From NCBI GenBank assembly GCA_964472545.1, contig CAYYNP010000014.1, positions 1 through 64,000 of the forward strand: 64,000 nucleotides of DNA, in the 5' to 3' direction. This document shows, piece by piece, positions 53,124 to 61,514 of this stretch; positions within the stretch are counted from its first letter, which is position 1; each line of letters begins with the position of its first letter. The position numbers and the translations under genes were made by a program. The DNA comes from CAYYNP01 sp964472545 (GTDB lineage: Bacteria; Planctomycetota; Planctomycetia; Pirellulales; Thermoguttaceae). The notes under the pieces are model-generated. The model did not search any database and had not been told where the DNA came from. It was given only the letters and a program-made list of their open reading frames with translations.

Positions 53124-54086
53124 TCAGTCTCGGTCGTCACCTTCAGCGCCTTCTGCGTCGAGCCGGGCTTCCTTCCAGACGACCTGAAGCGTCGACTCCC
53201 GCACTTGATATTGGTCGCGAAGCCAAGTTGCCACGGCATCCTGCCATTGGGAATGCCCCGCGTGTTGTTCGCCAAGGCGAGACGGGCTGACGGTCAGATG
53301 GGCGGAGAAGACGACGACCTCGGGAGTGATTGTCCAGAGGTGTTCGTGTTGCGTGTCGACGACTTCCGGGAACTGTTCTCGCATCGCGTCGACGATATCG
53401 TGGACGTTGCGGCCCTTGGGTGCCATCTCCAACAACACGCGTAGCGACTCCTTCAACAGCCCCAACGCCCAGACCAAGATCAGCAGCCCGATGCCCATCG
53501 CCACCAGCGGATCCAACCACAGCCAGCCGGTATAGCCGATGACAATTGCCGCCACCACGATCGCCACCGACGAGGCGGCGTCGGCGATCATGTGGGCGAA
53601 GACCGACTGCACGTTGATGTCGCCCTGCCGGCTGCCCTCGATGAGAAAGACGCTCACGATGTTGACGACCAGCCCGAACACGGCCACCGCCAACATGTGC
53701 GGCGTGAGGATCGGCTGAGGATCGAGCAACCGCCCCACGGATTCCATAGCGATCCACACGATGATCGCCAGCAGAAACAGCGCGTTGACGAAAGCGGACA
53801 CCACTTCGGCCCGCAGCAGCCCGAACGTGCGATGATGGCAGGCGGGAAGCCTCGCCACCAGGATTCCCGCAATGGCAATCGCCAGCGCAAAGGCATGGGT
53901 CAGCATGTGCCCCGCATCGCTCAGCAGCGCCACGCTGCCGGTGAGCCAGCCGCCGACAAACTCGATCACCATCGCCACGGCCGTGACGATCAGCGACCAG
54001 CGAAGTCGCCGCACCGTCACGGTCTTGTAGGCGTGGCTGTGGTTGTGATCGTGGCCGTGATTGTGATCACCGTCGTGTTCGTGCAT
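53124..54086 (-). CDS. cation diffusion facilitator (CzcD/ZitB-like)
   Basis: A 320-aa CDF metal exporter with six membrane helices and a cytoplasmic C-terminal domain. The N-terminus is His-rich (HEHDGDHNHGHDHNHSH). The TM2 metal site reads SDAGHMLTHAFAL, giving HxxxH where the zinc group has HxxxD; TM5 has FAHMIADAASS (HxxxD). It would export divalent metal to the periplasm, where the CusBA-like pump could take it up (inference). The ATG at 54086 follows GAGGAG; the longer frame overlapping the upstream gene is rejected. It is 70 bases downstream of the Cys-rich exported protein. Confidence 0.92.
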   Translation of the reverse strand: MHEHDGDHNHGHDHNHSHAYKTVTVRRLRWSLIVTAVAMVIEFVGGWLTGSVALLSDAGHMLTHAFALAIAIAGILVARLPACHHRTFGLLRAEVVSAFVNALFLLAIIVWIAMESVGRLLDPQPILTPHMLAVAVFGLVVNIVSVFLIEGSRQGDINVQSVFAHMIADAASSVAIVVAAIVIGYTGWLWLDPLVAMGIGLLILVWALGLLKESLRVLLEMAPKGRNVHDIVDAMREQFPEVVDTQHEHLWTITPEVVVFSAHLTVSPSRLGEQHAGHSQWQDAVATWLRDQYQVRESTLQVVWKEARLDAEGAEGDDRD

Positions 54087-54156
54087 TTGCCGGACTCTCC
54101 TCTCGCTTGCCCGTCCTGTCCAGCGGTAGCGCCGGACCCCGATTGATCGGCGCCGA

Positions 54157-54630
54157 TCAAGATCCACCTTTGTTCGTGAGCGACGCCCGGTAGAGTGATT
54201 CGACCATTTGCAGGTGGGTGTTCGCGTCCGCCTGGATCTTCTTGATGCAGGGTGGACAGCAGACGTAGACGATTTGCCCGCCGACGACCGTCCACTTCGG
54301 GCTCTTCGGCAGCTTGTTCTTCATCACCGGGCAGATGCCTTGTGCCTTGGCGAAGTTGGCGTGGATCGTGGCCCAATGTGTGGCGGCGACCTTGCCGGAC
54401 GTGCATCCTTTGCAGCAGAGGAACATCTCCTCCGCACCGATCTTCACTTTGATCGGCGTTCCGTGCGTTCCCAGTTTACGGCCCGATACCGGACAGATCT
54501 CCTGGACCACGGCGAGTACCTGGTCGCGCGAGAGTTGCGGCGGGTCGGCCGCCGACGCCCGTCGTTCCAGCGCGGCCGAAACGATACTCGTGCAAAGGGC
54601 AACAACATACAACGTCTTGACGATCTTCAT
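54157..54630 (-). CDS. exported Cys-rich metal-binding-like protein with two CPV/CC.GC modules
   Basis: A 157-aa protein with a signal peptide (MKIVKTLYVVALCTSIVSA). Two related modules follow: ICPVSGRKLGTHGTPIKV with MFLCCKGC, and ICPVMKNKLPKSPKWTVV with VYVCCPPC. The first closely matches the two C-terminal modules of the CusB-like adaptor upstream. They resemble YHS/TRASH-type metal-binding units. A periplasmic metal chaperone or buffer role is inferred. CGAAAGGAAG precedes the ATG. It is 76 bases after cusA-like and 70 before the CDF gene, so part of the same operon. Confidence 0.8.
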   Translation of the reverse strand: MKIVKTLYVVALCTSIVSAALERRASAADPPQLSRDQVLAVVQEICPVSGRKLGTHGTPIKVKIGAEEMFLCCKGCTSGKVAATHWATIHANFAKAQGICPVMKNKLPKSPKWTVVGGQIVYVCCPPCIKKIQADANTHLQMVESLYRASLTNKGGS

Positions 54631-54706
54631 GTCCTTCTTCCTTTCGCGTTAGGACGGAGCGAGTTCAAGCCCCGGTCGCTTCTTCGGCTCGTCTTCCACG
54701 GGCGAC

Positions 54707-57700
54707 TCACAGTATCGCGTCGGCCAGCGGAGGCCCGAGTAACTCCTCTAGGTTCTCTTCTTCTGGAGCCGTCAGTTCTTGGCCCTTTAGGCCCAGGTGA
54801 AGCCTCCATTCCATGTACCGGCAATACAATGTTGGTACGATAAACGACGTAAACGGTTCGACCAGCATGCCGCCGAACACAGGCAAGGCCATGGCCCGAG
54901 CCACGTCGGCGCCGCGGCCGGTCGAGATCATCACCGGAACCAAGGCCGCCAGCGTGGTGATCGTGGTCATCACGCACGGCCGGATCCGCTTCAGCCCGGC
55001 CGTGTAGATCGCCTCGCGCAACTGCGCAACCGTCTCGATATTCTGCCGCCGCAGCGTCTGTTGGATGTAGGTAGCCATCACCACGCCGTCGTCGACGGCA
55101 ATCCCGAACAGGGCGATGAACCCTACCCAGACGGCCGTATTCATGCCCACGCCCATCACCGCCACCGCAATCATCCCGCCGGCAAAGGCCACGGGAATGC
55201 CCGAGAAGACCGCCAGGGTGATCGCCCCGTCGCGGAAGTTCAGATACAGCAGCAGTTTGTTGATCAGCAACACCAAGGGGATGATCCACATCAGCCGGTA
55301 GTTGGCTTCGATCTGATTCTGAAACGACCCGACCAATCGAGGCTCGAAGTTTCCTTCCGGGAAATAGAGGCCGTCGCTTCGCTTTTCGTTGGGGTTTTCC
55401 TGGGCGATCTTGCGTGCCCTTTGTATTGACAGATCCACTTCACTGGCCGTCTCCAGGTCGCCCTTCGCGCCCGAGGGAGCGAACGACACGTGGGCCACCA
55501 GCCGGGCGTCTTCGCTGTTGATCGCTCCGGGCCCCCAGGTCGTCGCGACGTCGGCCAGGCGCTTAAGCGGCACGACTTCCTCCGCGTGCGTGACGACCGC
55601 CACCTTGCCCAGTTCGTCGATCCGCTCGCGGACGTCGCGCCGATAACGGATCTGGATCGGGTAGCGCTCGCGGCCTTCGACGGTGGTCGTAACGTCAACG
55701 CCTCCCAGCCCCGCGGCCACCACCTGATTGACCATCATCGTGGTCATGCCGTAGCGTGCGGCCTCTTCGCGATCGACGTCGAACTCGAAATAGGGCTTGC
55801 CCAGCACGATATCGGGATTGACCGTGTTGGCGTTGACGACGTGCAGCTTCCGCAAGTGCTCGGCCACCGCCAGCGACGCCTTAGAGAGCCCCTCCAGATC
55901 GTCTCCGTAGATCCGCACCGCCATCGACGCCTTGATCCCGCTTTGCAGCATCACCACGCGGCCCTCGATCGGTTGCAGCGGCGAGGCGGGCGTGATGCCG
56001 GGCAACGTGGCCACCCGATTGATCTCGTCCCAGATCATCTTCTCGTCGGTTATCTCCGGACGCCACTGATCCCGAGGCTTCAACATCACGTAGGTCTCGA
56101 CCATCGCGGCCGGGGCCGGATCGAGCGCCGACTCGACGCGGCCGATCTTACCCAGCACGTTGGCCACTTCCGGGATCTGCCCGATCATGGCGTCCTGCGT
56201 TTGCAGCACCTCCATCGCCTGGTTGAAACTGGCCGCCGGATAGAGGCTCGGCATATAGAACCAACTCCCCTCGTCCAGCGCGATCCAGTCGTCGGTGTCC
56301 AGGCCGGTGAAGAGATGCTTCGCATCGACGTACCCCGGCACTTCGTTCAGATCGGCCCCCAGCGCCATGCAGACCTTCTCGACGGGCCGCAACACGGTCG
56401 GCAGTCCAAACCAGGCCCCGAGCCCCAGCACGACGATCACCGCCGGAAACGAAAGCATCAGCAGCTTGTGATTCAGCGCCACACGCAACCGGCCGGCGTA
56501 GATCCAGCGGACGAACCGACTCACCGGATTCTGTTCGATGGGGCGGATCTTCTCGCGGGTAATCCACCAACCGGCCAGGAAACCGACGACTGCGGCCGCA
56601 ATCGCCCACCAACCGGCGTGCATGCCGGTCCAACCGTGCAAGTGATCGCCCCAAACAAACGAGAAGAGCCCGGCACAGATCCCACCCATGCCAAGCCCGG
56701 CGGCAACGTTGCCCCAGCGCGGAATCCGCGAGTTGCGCAGCAACACGCGGCAGAGCACCGGCACCACGGTCACGGCCACGATCAGGCTGGCGGCCAGGGC
56801 GAAGGTCTTCGTCCACGCCAGCGGGCTGAACAACCGGTGGTCGCGGCCGGTGAGGAAGAAGACCGGCAGGAAGCTGACGATCGTGGTGGCGACCGCGGTG
56901 ATCACCGCCGGCACGACCTCGGCGGCACTGCGGCGGATCACCTTCAATCGCCCTTCGTTTCCGCCCGGCGATCCGCGCGACTCCCATTCGGCCAGGCCGC
57001 CGTAGATGTTCTCCAGCGTGATGATGCCCATGTCGACCATCGTGCCGATGGCGATTGCGATGCCGGCCAAGGACATGATGTTGGCGTCGACGCCGAAGAC
57101 TTCCATCGCGATGAACGACATCAACACGGCCATCGGCAACGTGATCGCCACGATCAGGCTGGCACGAAAATGCAACAGGAAGAGGATCATCACGACGATC
57201 GTGATCGCGATTTCGTGGATCAGCACGTCGGTCAGCGTGGCCCGGGTTTCGTCGATTAGCACCGTGCGGTCGTAGACGCCGTGGATCTTGATTCCGTCGA
57301 GTTCGTTTTCCAGCGCGGCGATCTTCTCTTTCACCCCTTCGATCACCTTGTGTGGGTTCTCTCCATAGCGCATCACGACCACGCCGCCGACGGCCTCGCT
57401 GCCGTTGAAGTCGAGTGCGCCGCGCCGGAAGGCCGGCCCGATCTGCACTTGTGCCACGTCTCGCACGCGGACCGGTACGCCGCTGCGCGTGATCACGACC
57501 GTGTTTTCGATTTGCCCGATCGTCTCATGCACGGTCTTTCCCGAGCCGAGGAAGCCCTTGCCGCGGACGATCAGCTCCATACCGGAACTCTCGACCGTTT
57601 TGGCCCCCACGTCGATGTTCGACGCCTTGACCGCCTCGATCACACGGCTGAGCGGAATGCCGTGAAAACGCAGCTTGTCGGGGTCGACCTCGATCTGATA

Positions 57701-58255
57701 CTGCCGCACGTAGCCGCCGATCGAGGCCACTTCGGCCACGCCCTCGACCGATTGCAGGGCGTATTTGACGAAGAAATCCTGCTTCGATCGCAGTTCGGCC
57801 AGATCGACGCCCGGCGGCGGCTCGAGCACGTAGTAGTAGATCTGGCCCAACGCCGTGGCGTCCGGAGCCAGCCGCGGCGTAACGCCCTCGGGCAACGAGC
57901 CGGCCACGGTCGTCAATTGCTCGGCCACACGCGACCGGGCCCAATAGAAGTCGACGTCGTCGTCGAAAGTCACCTGCACGAAGCTGAAGCCGAACATGCT
58001 CTTGCCGCGGACGCTCTGGGAACCCGGCACCGCCTGTAGCGCGACGGAAAGCGGATACGTGACCTGGTCTTCGATGTCTTTCGGCGATCGGCCCATCCAC
58101 TCCGATAGCACAATCACCTGGTTCTCGCCGACGTTGGGAATCGCGTCTAGCGGGACGGTGTGCCAGCACTGCCATCCGTAGACCACGGCCGCAGCGGAGA
58201 GGATGAAGACCACCAGCCGCTCGCGAATGCAGAAGTTGAGGATCGCTTTGATCAT
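54707..58255 (-). CDS. CusA/CzcA-type heavy-metal efflux RND pump
   Basis: A 1182-aa inner-membrane RND pump of the heavy-metal family. It begins MIKAILNFCIRERLVVFIL. Typical blocks are LDAIPNVGENQVIV, GRSPKDIEDQVTYPL, the TM4 helix IAIGTMVDMGIITLENIYG with the proton-relay Asp and Glu, and near the C-terminus GIAVDDGVVMATYI and RIRPCVMTTITT. Between the TM6 region (LLRNSRIPRW) and the second half there is an insert of about 55 residues with two hydrophobic stretches, not usual for CusA (about 1045 aa). The ATG overlaps the upstream adaptor stop by ATGA, so the pair is translationally coupled. Confidence 0.95.
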   Translation of the reverse strand: MIKAILNFCIRERLVVFILSAAAVVYGWQCWHTVPLDAIPNVGENQVIVLSEWMGRSPKDIEDQVTYPLSVALQAVPGSQSVRGKSMFGFSFVQVTFDDDVDFYWARSRVAEQLTTVAGSLPEGVTPRLAPDATALGQIYYYVLEPPPGVDLAELRSKQDFFVKYALQSVEGVAEVASIGGYVRQYQIEVDPDKLRFHGIPLSRVIEAVKASNIDVGAKTVESSGMELIVRGKGFLGSGKTVHETIGQIENTVVITRSGVPVRVRDVAQVQIGPAFRRGALDFNGSEAVGGVVVMRYGENPHKVIEGVKEKIAALENELDGIKIHGVYDRTVLIDETRATLTDVLIHEIAITIVVMILFLLHFRASLIVAITLPMAVLMSFIAMEVFGVDANIMSLAGIAIAIGTMVDMGIITLENIYGGLAEWESRGSPGGNEGRLKVIRRSAAEVVPAVITAVATTIVSFLPVFFLTGRDHRLFSPLAWTKTFALAASLIVAVTVVPVLCRVLLRNSRIPRWGNVAAGLGMGGICAGLFSFVWGDHLHGWTGMHAGWWAIAAAVVGFLAGWWITREKIRPIEQNPVSRFVRWIYAGRLRVALNHKLLMLSFPAVIVVLGLGAWFGLPTVLRPVEKVCMALGADLNEVPGYVDAKHLFTGLDTDDWIALDEGSWFYMPSLYPAASFNQAMEVLQTQDAMIGQIPEVANVLGKIGRVESALDPAPAAMVETYVMLKPRDQWRPEITDEKMIWDEINRVATLPGITPASPLQPIEGRVVMLQSGIKASMAVRIYGDDLEGLSKASLAVAEHLRKLHVVNANTVNPDIVLGKPYFEFDVDREEAARYGMTTMMVNQVVAAGLGGVDVTTTVEGRERYPIQIRYRRDVRERIDELGKVAVVTHAEEVVPLKRLADVATTWGPGAINSEDARLVAHVSFAPSGAKGDLETASEVDLSIQRARKIAQENPNEKRSDGLYFPEGNFEPRLVGSFQNQIEANYRLMWIIPLVLLINKLLLYLNFRDGAITLAVFSGIPVAFAGGMIAVAVMGVGMNTAVWVGFIALFGIAVDDGVVMATYIQQTLRRQNIETVAQLREAIYTAGLKRIRPCVMTTITTLAALVPVMISTGRGADVARAMALPVFGGMLVEPFTSFIVPTLYCRYMEWRLHLGLKGQELTAPEEENLEELLGPPLADAIL

Positions 58256-60402
58256 TCGCCCGCCCCCCTTCGCAGCTTGTCGAGGTACTCCGCCGGGTTT
58301 TCCAATAGGGTCTCGCGACATCCTTCGCAGCAGATAAACACGGGCGTTCCGCCCACGTCGACCTTGATCGGCGTGCCCATCGAACCCAGCGGCATGTCGG
58401 CGACCGGACAGTTCTTCTGCTTCCGGGCCAGGGCACGGTCGGCCGGCGAGAGTCGAGCCAGCGCTGCGGCGATCTCGTCATCCTCGCCCTGGTCTGTTGT
58501 TCCGCCCGACATCGGCAGCTCCATTGCGGGCGGCTCCATTGCGGGCGGGGGTTCGAGCGTGGGGAGTTCCGTCGTCGGGCCGATGATCTCGATGGGGCCG
58601 ATCGGCGGCAGATCGATCTGTGGGCCGCCGTCGCCCGTCGGTTCGGCCGCGGAGGGTTCAGCAGCGGCTTCGTCGAGTTTGGCGAGGTACTTCTGCGGAT
58701 CGTCCAGCAGCGTTTTGCGGCAGCCCTCGCAGCAGATGAAGACCGTGCGTCCGGCCAGGTCGACCTTCGGCGGGATGCCCATCGATCCCAGCAGGGCCTC
58801 GGTGACCGGGCAGATGCGCTGCTTCTGGGCTGCTGCCCGGTCCGCCTCGGAAAGCTCCGCCAACGCCGCAATCACCTCCGGCGATGCGGCCTCGTCCGGC
58901 GAAAGGATCGGCCCGGCCCGGGTCGGGTCGATCAGCGACGGATTGCCCGCCAACTGCATCTGGGAGTCGATCAGGAAGTTGCCGTTGGTGGCCACGAGTT
59001 CGCCTTTGCGCACACCGCCCAGCAGCACGATCCGGTCGCCCAAGCTGGGGCCGAGTTCTACGCGGCGTATCTGGAAACGGCCCTCTTCGACTTCCACGTA
59101 GACCACGCTGTTGTCGCCGGCCATCAACACGGCGCCGCGTGGCACCACCAGTTGTTCGCCGCCGGTTGGCGGATAATCGACGAAGCCGAACGTTGAAGCC
59201 GGCACCAGTTCGATCCCACATCGCCGGCACTTGCCCGGGGCCTCTTCGATCACGTGGGGGTGCCGCGGACTGATCCACTTGCCGGCCAGCTCCGGGTCGT
59301 AGAGTTCGGTCTGCGACGCACTGGGATCGGCGATCGGCACCGAGACAGTCGCCGTGGCGTAGTCGCCGACCTTCAAACGGCGCTGCGGATTGGCGATCAC
59401 CACGCGGACCCCGATGGTGCGCGTTTTCACGTCGACCGTCGGGTCGACGAACGCCACGCGGCCGACGAATTCCGTACCGGGCAGCGACTGCACCCGGGCC
59501 GTCACACGCTGACCGTAGCGAATCGCCGCCGCGTCCTCGGGAAACAGCTCCAACATCAACCACACCGACGAGAGGTCGGCCAGCCGGTAGATCGGTTGCC
59601 CCGTCTTGACGTAGTCGCCTTCGGAGGCCAGTTTGTCGATCACCGTTCCGTGGATCGGCGCGGCCAACTCGATCCGCGTCACCGGCTGCCCGGTCCGTTC
59701 GAGTTTGGCGATTTGTGGCTCCGTCATGCCCAAGTCGATCAGCTTCCGCCGGACGCTCTGCTGCAAATCGGCCGTATCGAGCGCACCGGAATAGAGCGAC
59801 GACTGCGTTCGCTCGGCCGCGCGTTTGGCGGAGAGCAATTCCGTCTGGGCCGTGTAGAGTTCCGGCGAGTAGAGCAACGCCAGATGATCGCCGCGGTTGA
59901 CCACCACGCCCGTGTAGTCGGCGTAGAGCCGATCGAGGCGGCCGTCGACGTAGGCGGCCAGCGTTTTCAGCCGGCCCTCGTCGTAGCTGATCTGTCCGAC
60001 GGCGCGAATCTTGCGCGACACGGCCTCCGACTGCACCTTTGCCGTGCGAATGTTGGCGACGCGTCGCGAGGCCGGATCGATCTGGATCGAGCGTTCGTCG
60101 CCCGTGCCGCCGCCCGCGGTAGAAACCTCCAACTTCATGCCGCAGACGGGACACCGCCCCGGCTCGAGTTGCGGGGGCGTACACATCATCGGGCAGATAT
60201 AGAGGACCTCTTCGCCCTCGGCGGCCGCGTGTTCGTGGTCACCTTCGCCGGGCTCGCCGGCCGATATCCATCCCAGCCGTTGTGCGGCACCCAGGCCAAA
60301 GATCACCAACGCTCCGGCACCCAAAAGCAGCGCGGGCCCTAGCAACGGTCTCAGCAAGGCTCCGACGACTGCCAACCAGGTTGTCTTGGATTGCTCGGAC
60401 AT
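58252..60402 (-). CDS. CusB-type membrane-fusion adaptor with extra Cys modules
   Basis: A 716-aa periplasmic adaptor. One membrane anchor (PLLGPALLLGAGALVIFGLG) is followed by a heavy-metal-binding domain (YICPMMCTPP...GRCPVCGMKL). The adaptor core is typical: GQISYDEGRLKTLAAYVDGRLDRLY, helical hairpin, barrel (AAPIHGTVIDKLASEGDYVKTG) and the VWLMLELFPEDA block. A second CxxC metal-type site follows (PGKCRRCGIELVP). The C-terminus adds two modules, ICPVTEALLGSMGIPPKV...VFICCEGC and NCPVADMPLGSMGTPIKV...VFICCEGC, separated by a Pro/Glu-rich linker. CusB is usually about 400 aa. GGGAGGATCGAG precedes the ATG at 60402. It delivers metal to the CusA-like pump. Confidence 0.93.
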   Translation of the reverse strand: MSEQSKTTWLAVVGALLRPLLGPALLLGAGALVIFGLGAAQRLGWISAGEPGEGDHEHAAAEGEEVLYICPMMCTPPQLEPGRCPVCGMKLEVSTAGGGTGDERSIQIDPASRRVANIRTAKVQSEAVSRKIRAVGQISYDEGRLKTLAAYVDGRLDRLYADYTGVVVNRGDHLALLYSPELYTAQTELLSAKRAAERTQSSLYSGALDTADLQQSVRRKLIDLGMTEPQIAKLERTGQPVTRIELAAPIHGTVIDKLASEGDYVKTGQPIYRLADLSSVWLMLELFPEDAAAIRYGQRVTARVQSLPGTEFVGRVAFVDPTVDVKTRTIGVRVVIANPQRRLKVGDYATATVSVPIADPSASQTELYDPELAGKWISPRHPHVIEEAPGKCRRCGIELVPASTFGFVDYPPTGGEQLVVPRGAVLMAGDNSVVYVEVEEGRFQIRRVELGPSLGDRIVLLGGVRKGELVATNGNFLIDSQMQLAGNPSLIDPTRAGPILSPDEAASPEVIAALAELSEADRAAAQKQRICPVTEALLGSMGIPPKVDLAGRTVFICCEGCRKTLLDDPQKYLAKLDEAAAEPSAAEPTGDGGPQIDLPPIGPIEIIGPTTELPTLEPPPAMEPPAMELPMSGGTTDQGEDDEIAAALARLSPADRALARKQKNCPVADMPLGSMGTPIKVDVGGTPVFICCEGCRETLLENPAEYLDKLRRGAGE

Positions 60403-60504
60403 CTCGATCCTCCCAGACGGTGTTTTGAGGTGAGAGTGACACCGGGAAACGTCTCGGCGCTTTCGCCGTTCGTAACACATGGCAGAGTCGCGTCTCGTGT
60501 GTGC

Positions 60505-60525
60505 CACTGCTTCGCAGAAGCAGTG
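60505..60525. repeat. short perfect palindrome
   Basis: CACTGCTTC (60505-60513), spacer GCA, GAAGCAGTG (60517-60525), a 9-bp perfect stem. It lies between the Cys-rich exported protein gene and the CusB-like gene, about 100 bases before the latter. It could be an mRNA hairpin; no T-run follows. Confidence 0.6.
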
Positions 60526-60631
60526 CCGTAAGGCTCTTTCGTGGGTAACACCTTGCGCGAACGCTACACGACAGCAGGGGAAGCAATGCTAGCACCGCAA
60601 AGCGCGCGCACTTCCCTTGTGGCTGAGAGAA

Positions 60632-61120
60632 TCAGAGCGTGAACCGGCAAAGAAGGGCGCAGGTCTGCGCGCCGGAACAAGAGAGGGCCGAGCCGAAGTC
60701 GGCAGTGCGAAGCTCGCCACAACCAGCATCGGTCGGGAAATCGGCGACTGCCACGTGCGACACGGCCAATTCGACCAGCGAGGCGCGGCTATTGACCGGA
60801 GCGGGGGCGGGAGCGGCCGGCCGCTCGGGCGAATCGTTGCGCTGGCAGAGGCAGCCCGCTCCGCACGAGCAGCCAAGATTTCGTACGGGTTTTGACGCCT
60901 TGTGACAGCCGCTTGGCCGCAAAACGCCGCCTTCACTCGCGCAACCGGGCGTCGGCGCGGCTGTCTCGCAGTGGCAGCCTTGGGGCGTCGACGAGGCTGC
61001 AGCGTTCGGCGACGTTGCGGACGAGCAAGTATGCACGGTCGCCCAGCCCGCCTGAAACGGCAACGCGATGGCCGTCAGGTAGATCAGCAGCTTCGGTGCT
61101 AGTCCTCCGCGAAAAAACAT
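60632..61120 (-). CDS. exported Cys-rich protein of unknown function
   Basis: A 162-aa protein with a signal peptide (LAPKLLIYLTAIALPFQAGWA). It then has about 14 Cys in short clusters (HTCSS, GCHCETA, GCSCGAGCLCQ, CALLC), a Pro/Ala-rich stretch in the middle and a HVAVADFP segment. No family is recognised. Its position at the head of the efflux operon, on the same strand and divergent from the TolC-like gene, suggests a metal-binding or sensing role outside the cytoplasm (inference). No clear ribosome site before the ATG at 61120, and the frame is GC-rich, so existence is probable but not certain. Confidence 0.6.
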   Translation of the reverse strand: MFFRGGLAPKLLIYLTAIALPFQAGWATVHTCSSATSPNAAASSTPQGCHCETAAPTPGCASEGGVLRPSGCHKASKPVRNLGCSCGAGCLCQRNDSPERPAAPAPAPVNSRASLVELAVSHVAVADFPTDAGCGELRTADFGSALSCSGAQTCALLCRFTL

Positions 61121-61514
61121 GAGTTACTCGATGGACAATCTTTGGCCGACAATGCTCTCGGCCTCGGTTCTCAAGTATCGTCGGCTTCCACGGCCGCCTG
61201 CACTATTATACCCTGTCCGGCCAAAGAACGCTGCATATCCCGCCGATCGGACACATTGTCCTCGCCCGGCCCTGCCGCGTCAAGCGGAATCTGAGCGAAG
61301 GAAGACCGCTTCAGTAGAATGTTCATCTATATGATGACGTTGTGTCTCGCGTGGCCCGCAGATCGCGGCAACACCACGATCCGTCAATGCTTGCCACACC
61401 AGCCGCCGGTGCGGGTGAATCCGACAACAGCCGCCGGTCCGTTTGTGCCGAATATAGGGAAGTGGCGGAGAATACAGATTCTGCGAGTTCTCCCTTCTTC
61501 CATAAGGTCGTCCG
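61121..61514. other. divergent promoter region of metal-efflux island
   Basis: About 390 bases between divergent operons, with no supported gene. A TATGAT box (61330-61335, plus strand) lies within TTCATCTATATGATGA, a small dyad with TCATC/GATGA arms. The spacing to the TolC-like ATG (180 bases) allows a leader. It could be a metal-regulator operator, but no known consensus was matched. No regulator gene is visible in the island. Confidence 0.4.

Noticed and set aside
52201..53187. Frames through the MITE-like region
   Set aside because: They are made of the palindromic repeats themselves and have no start signals.
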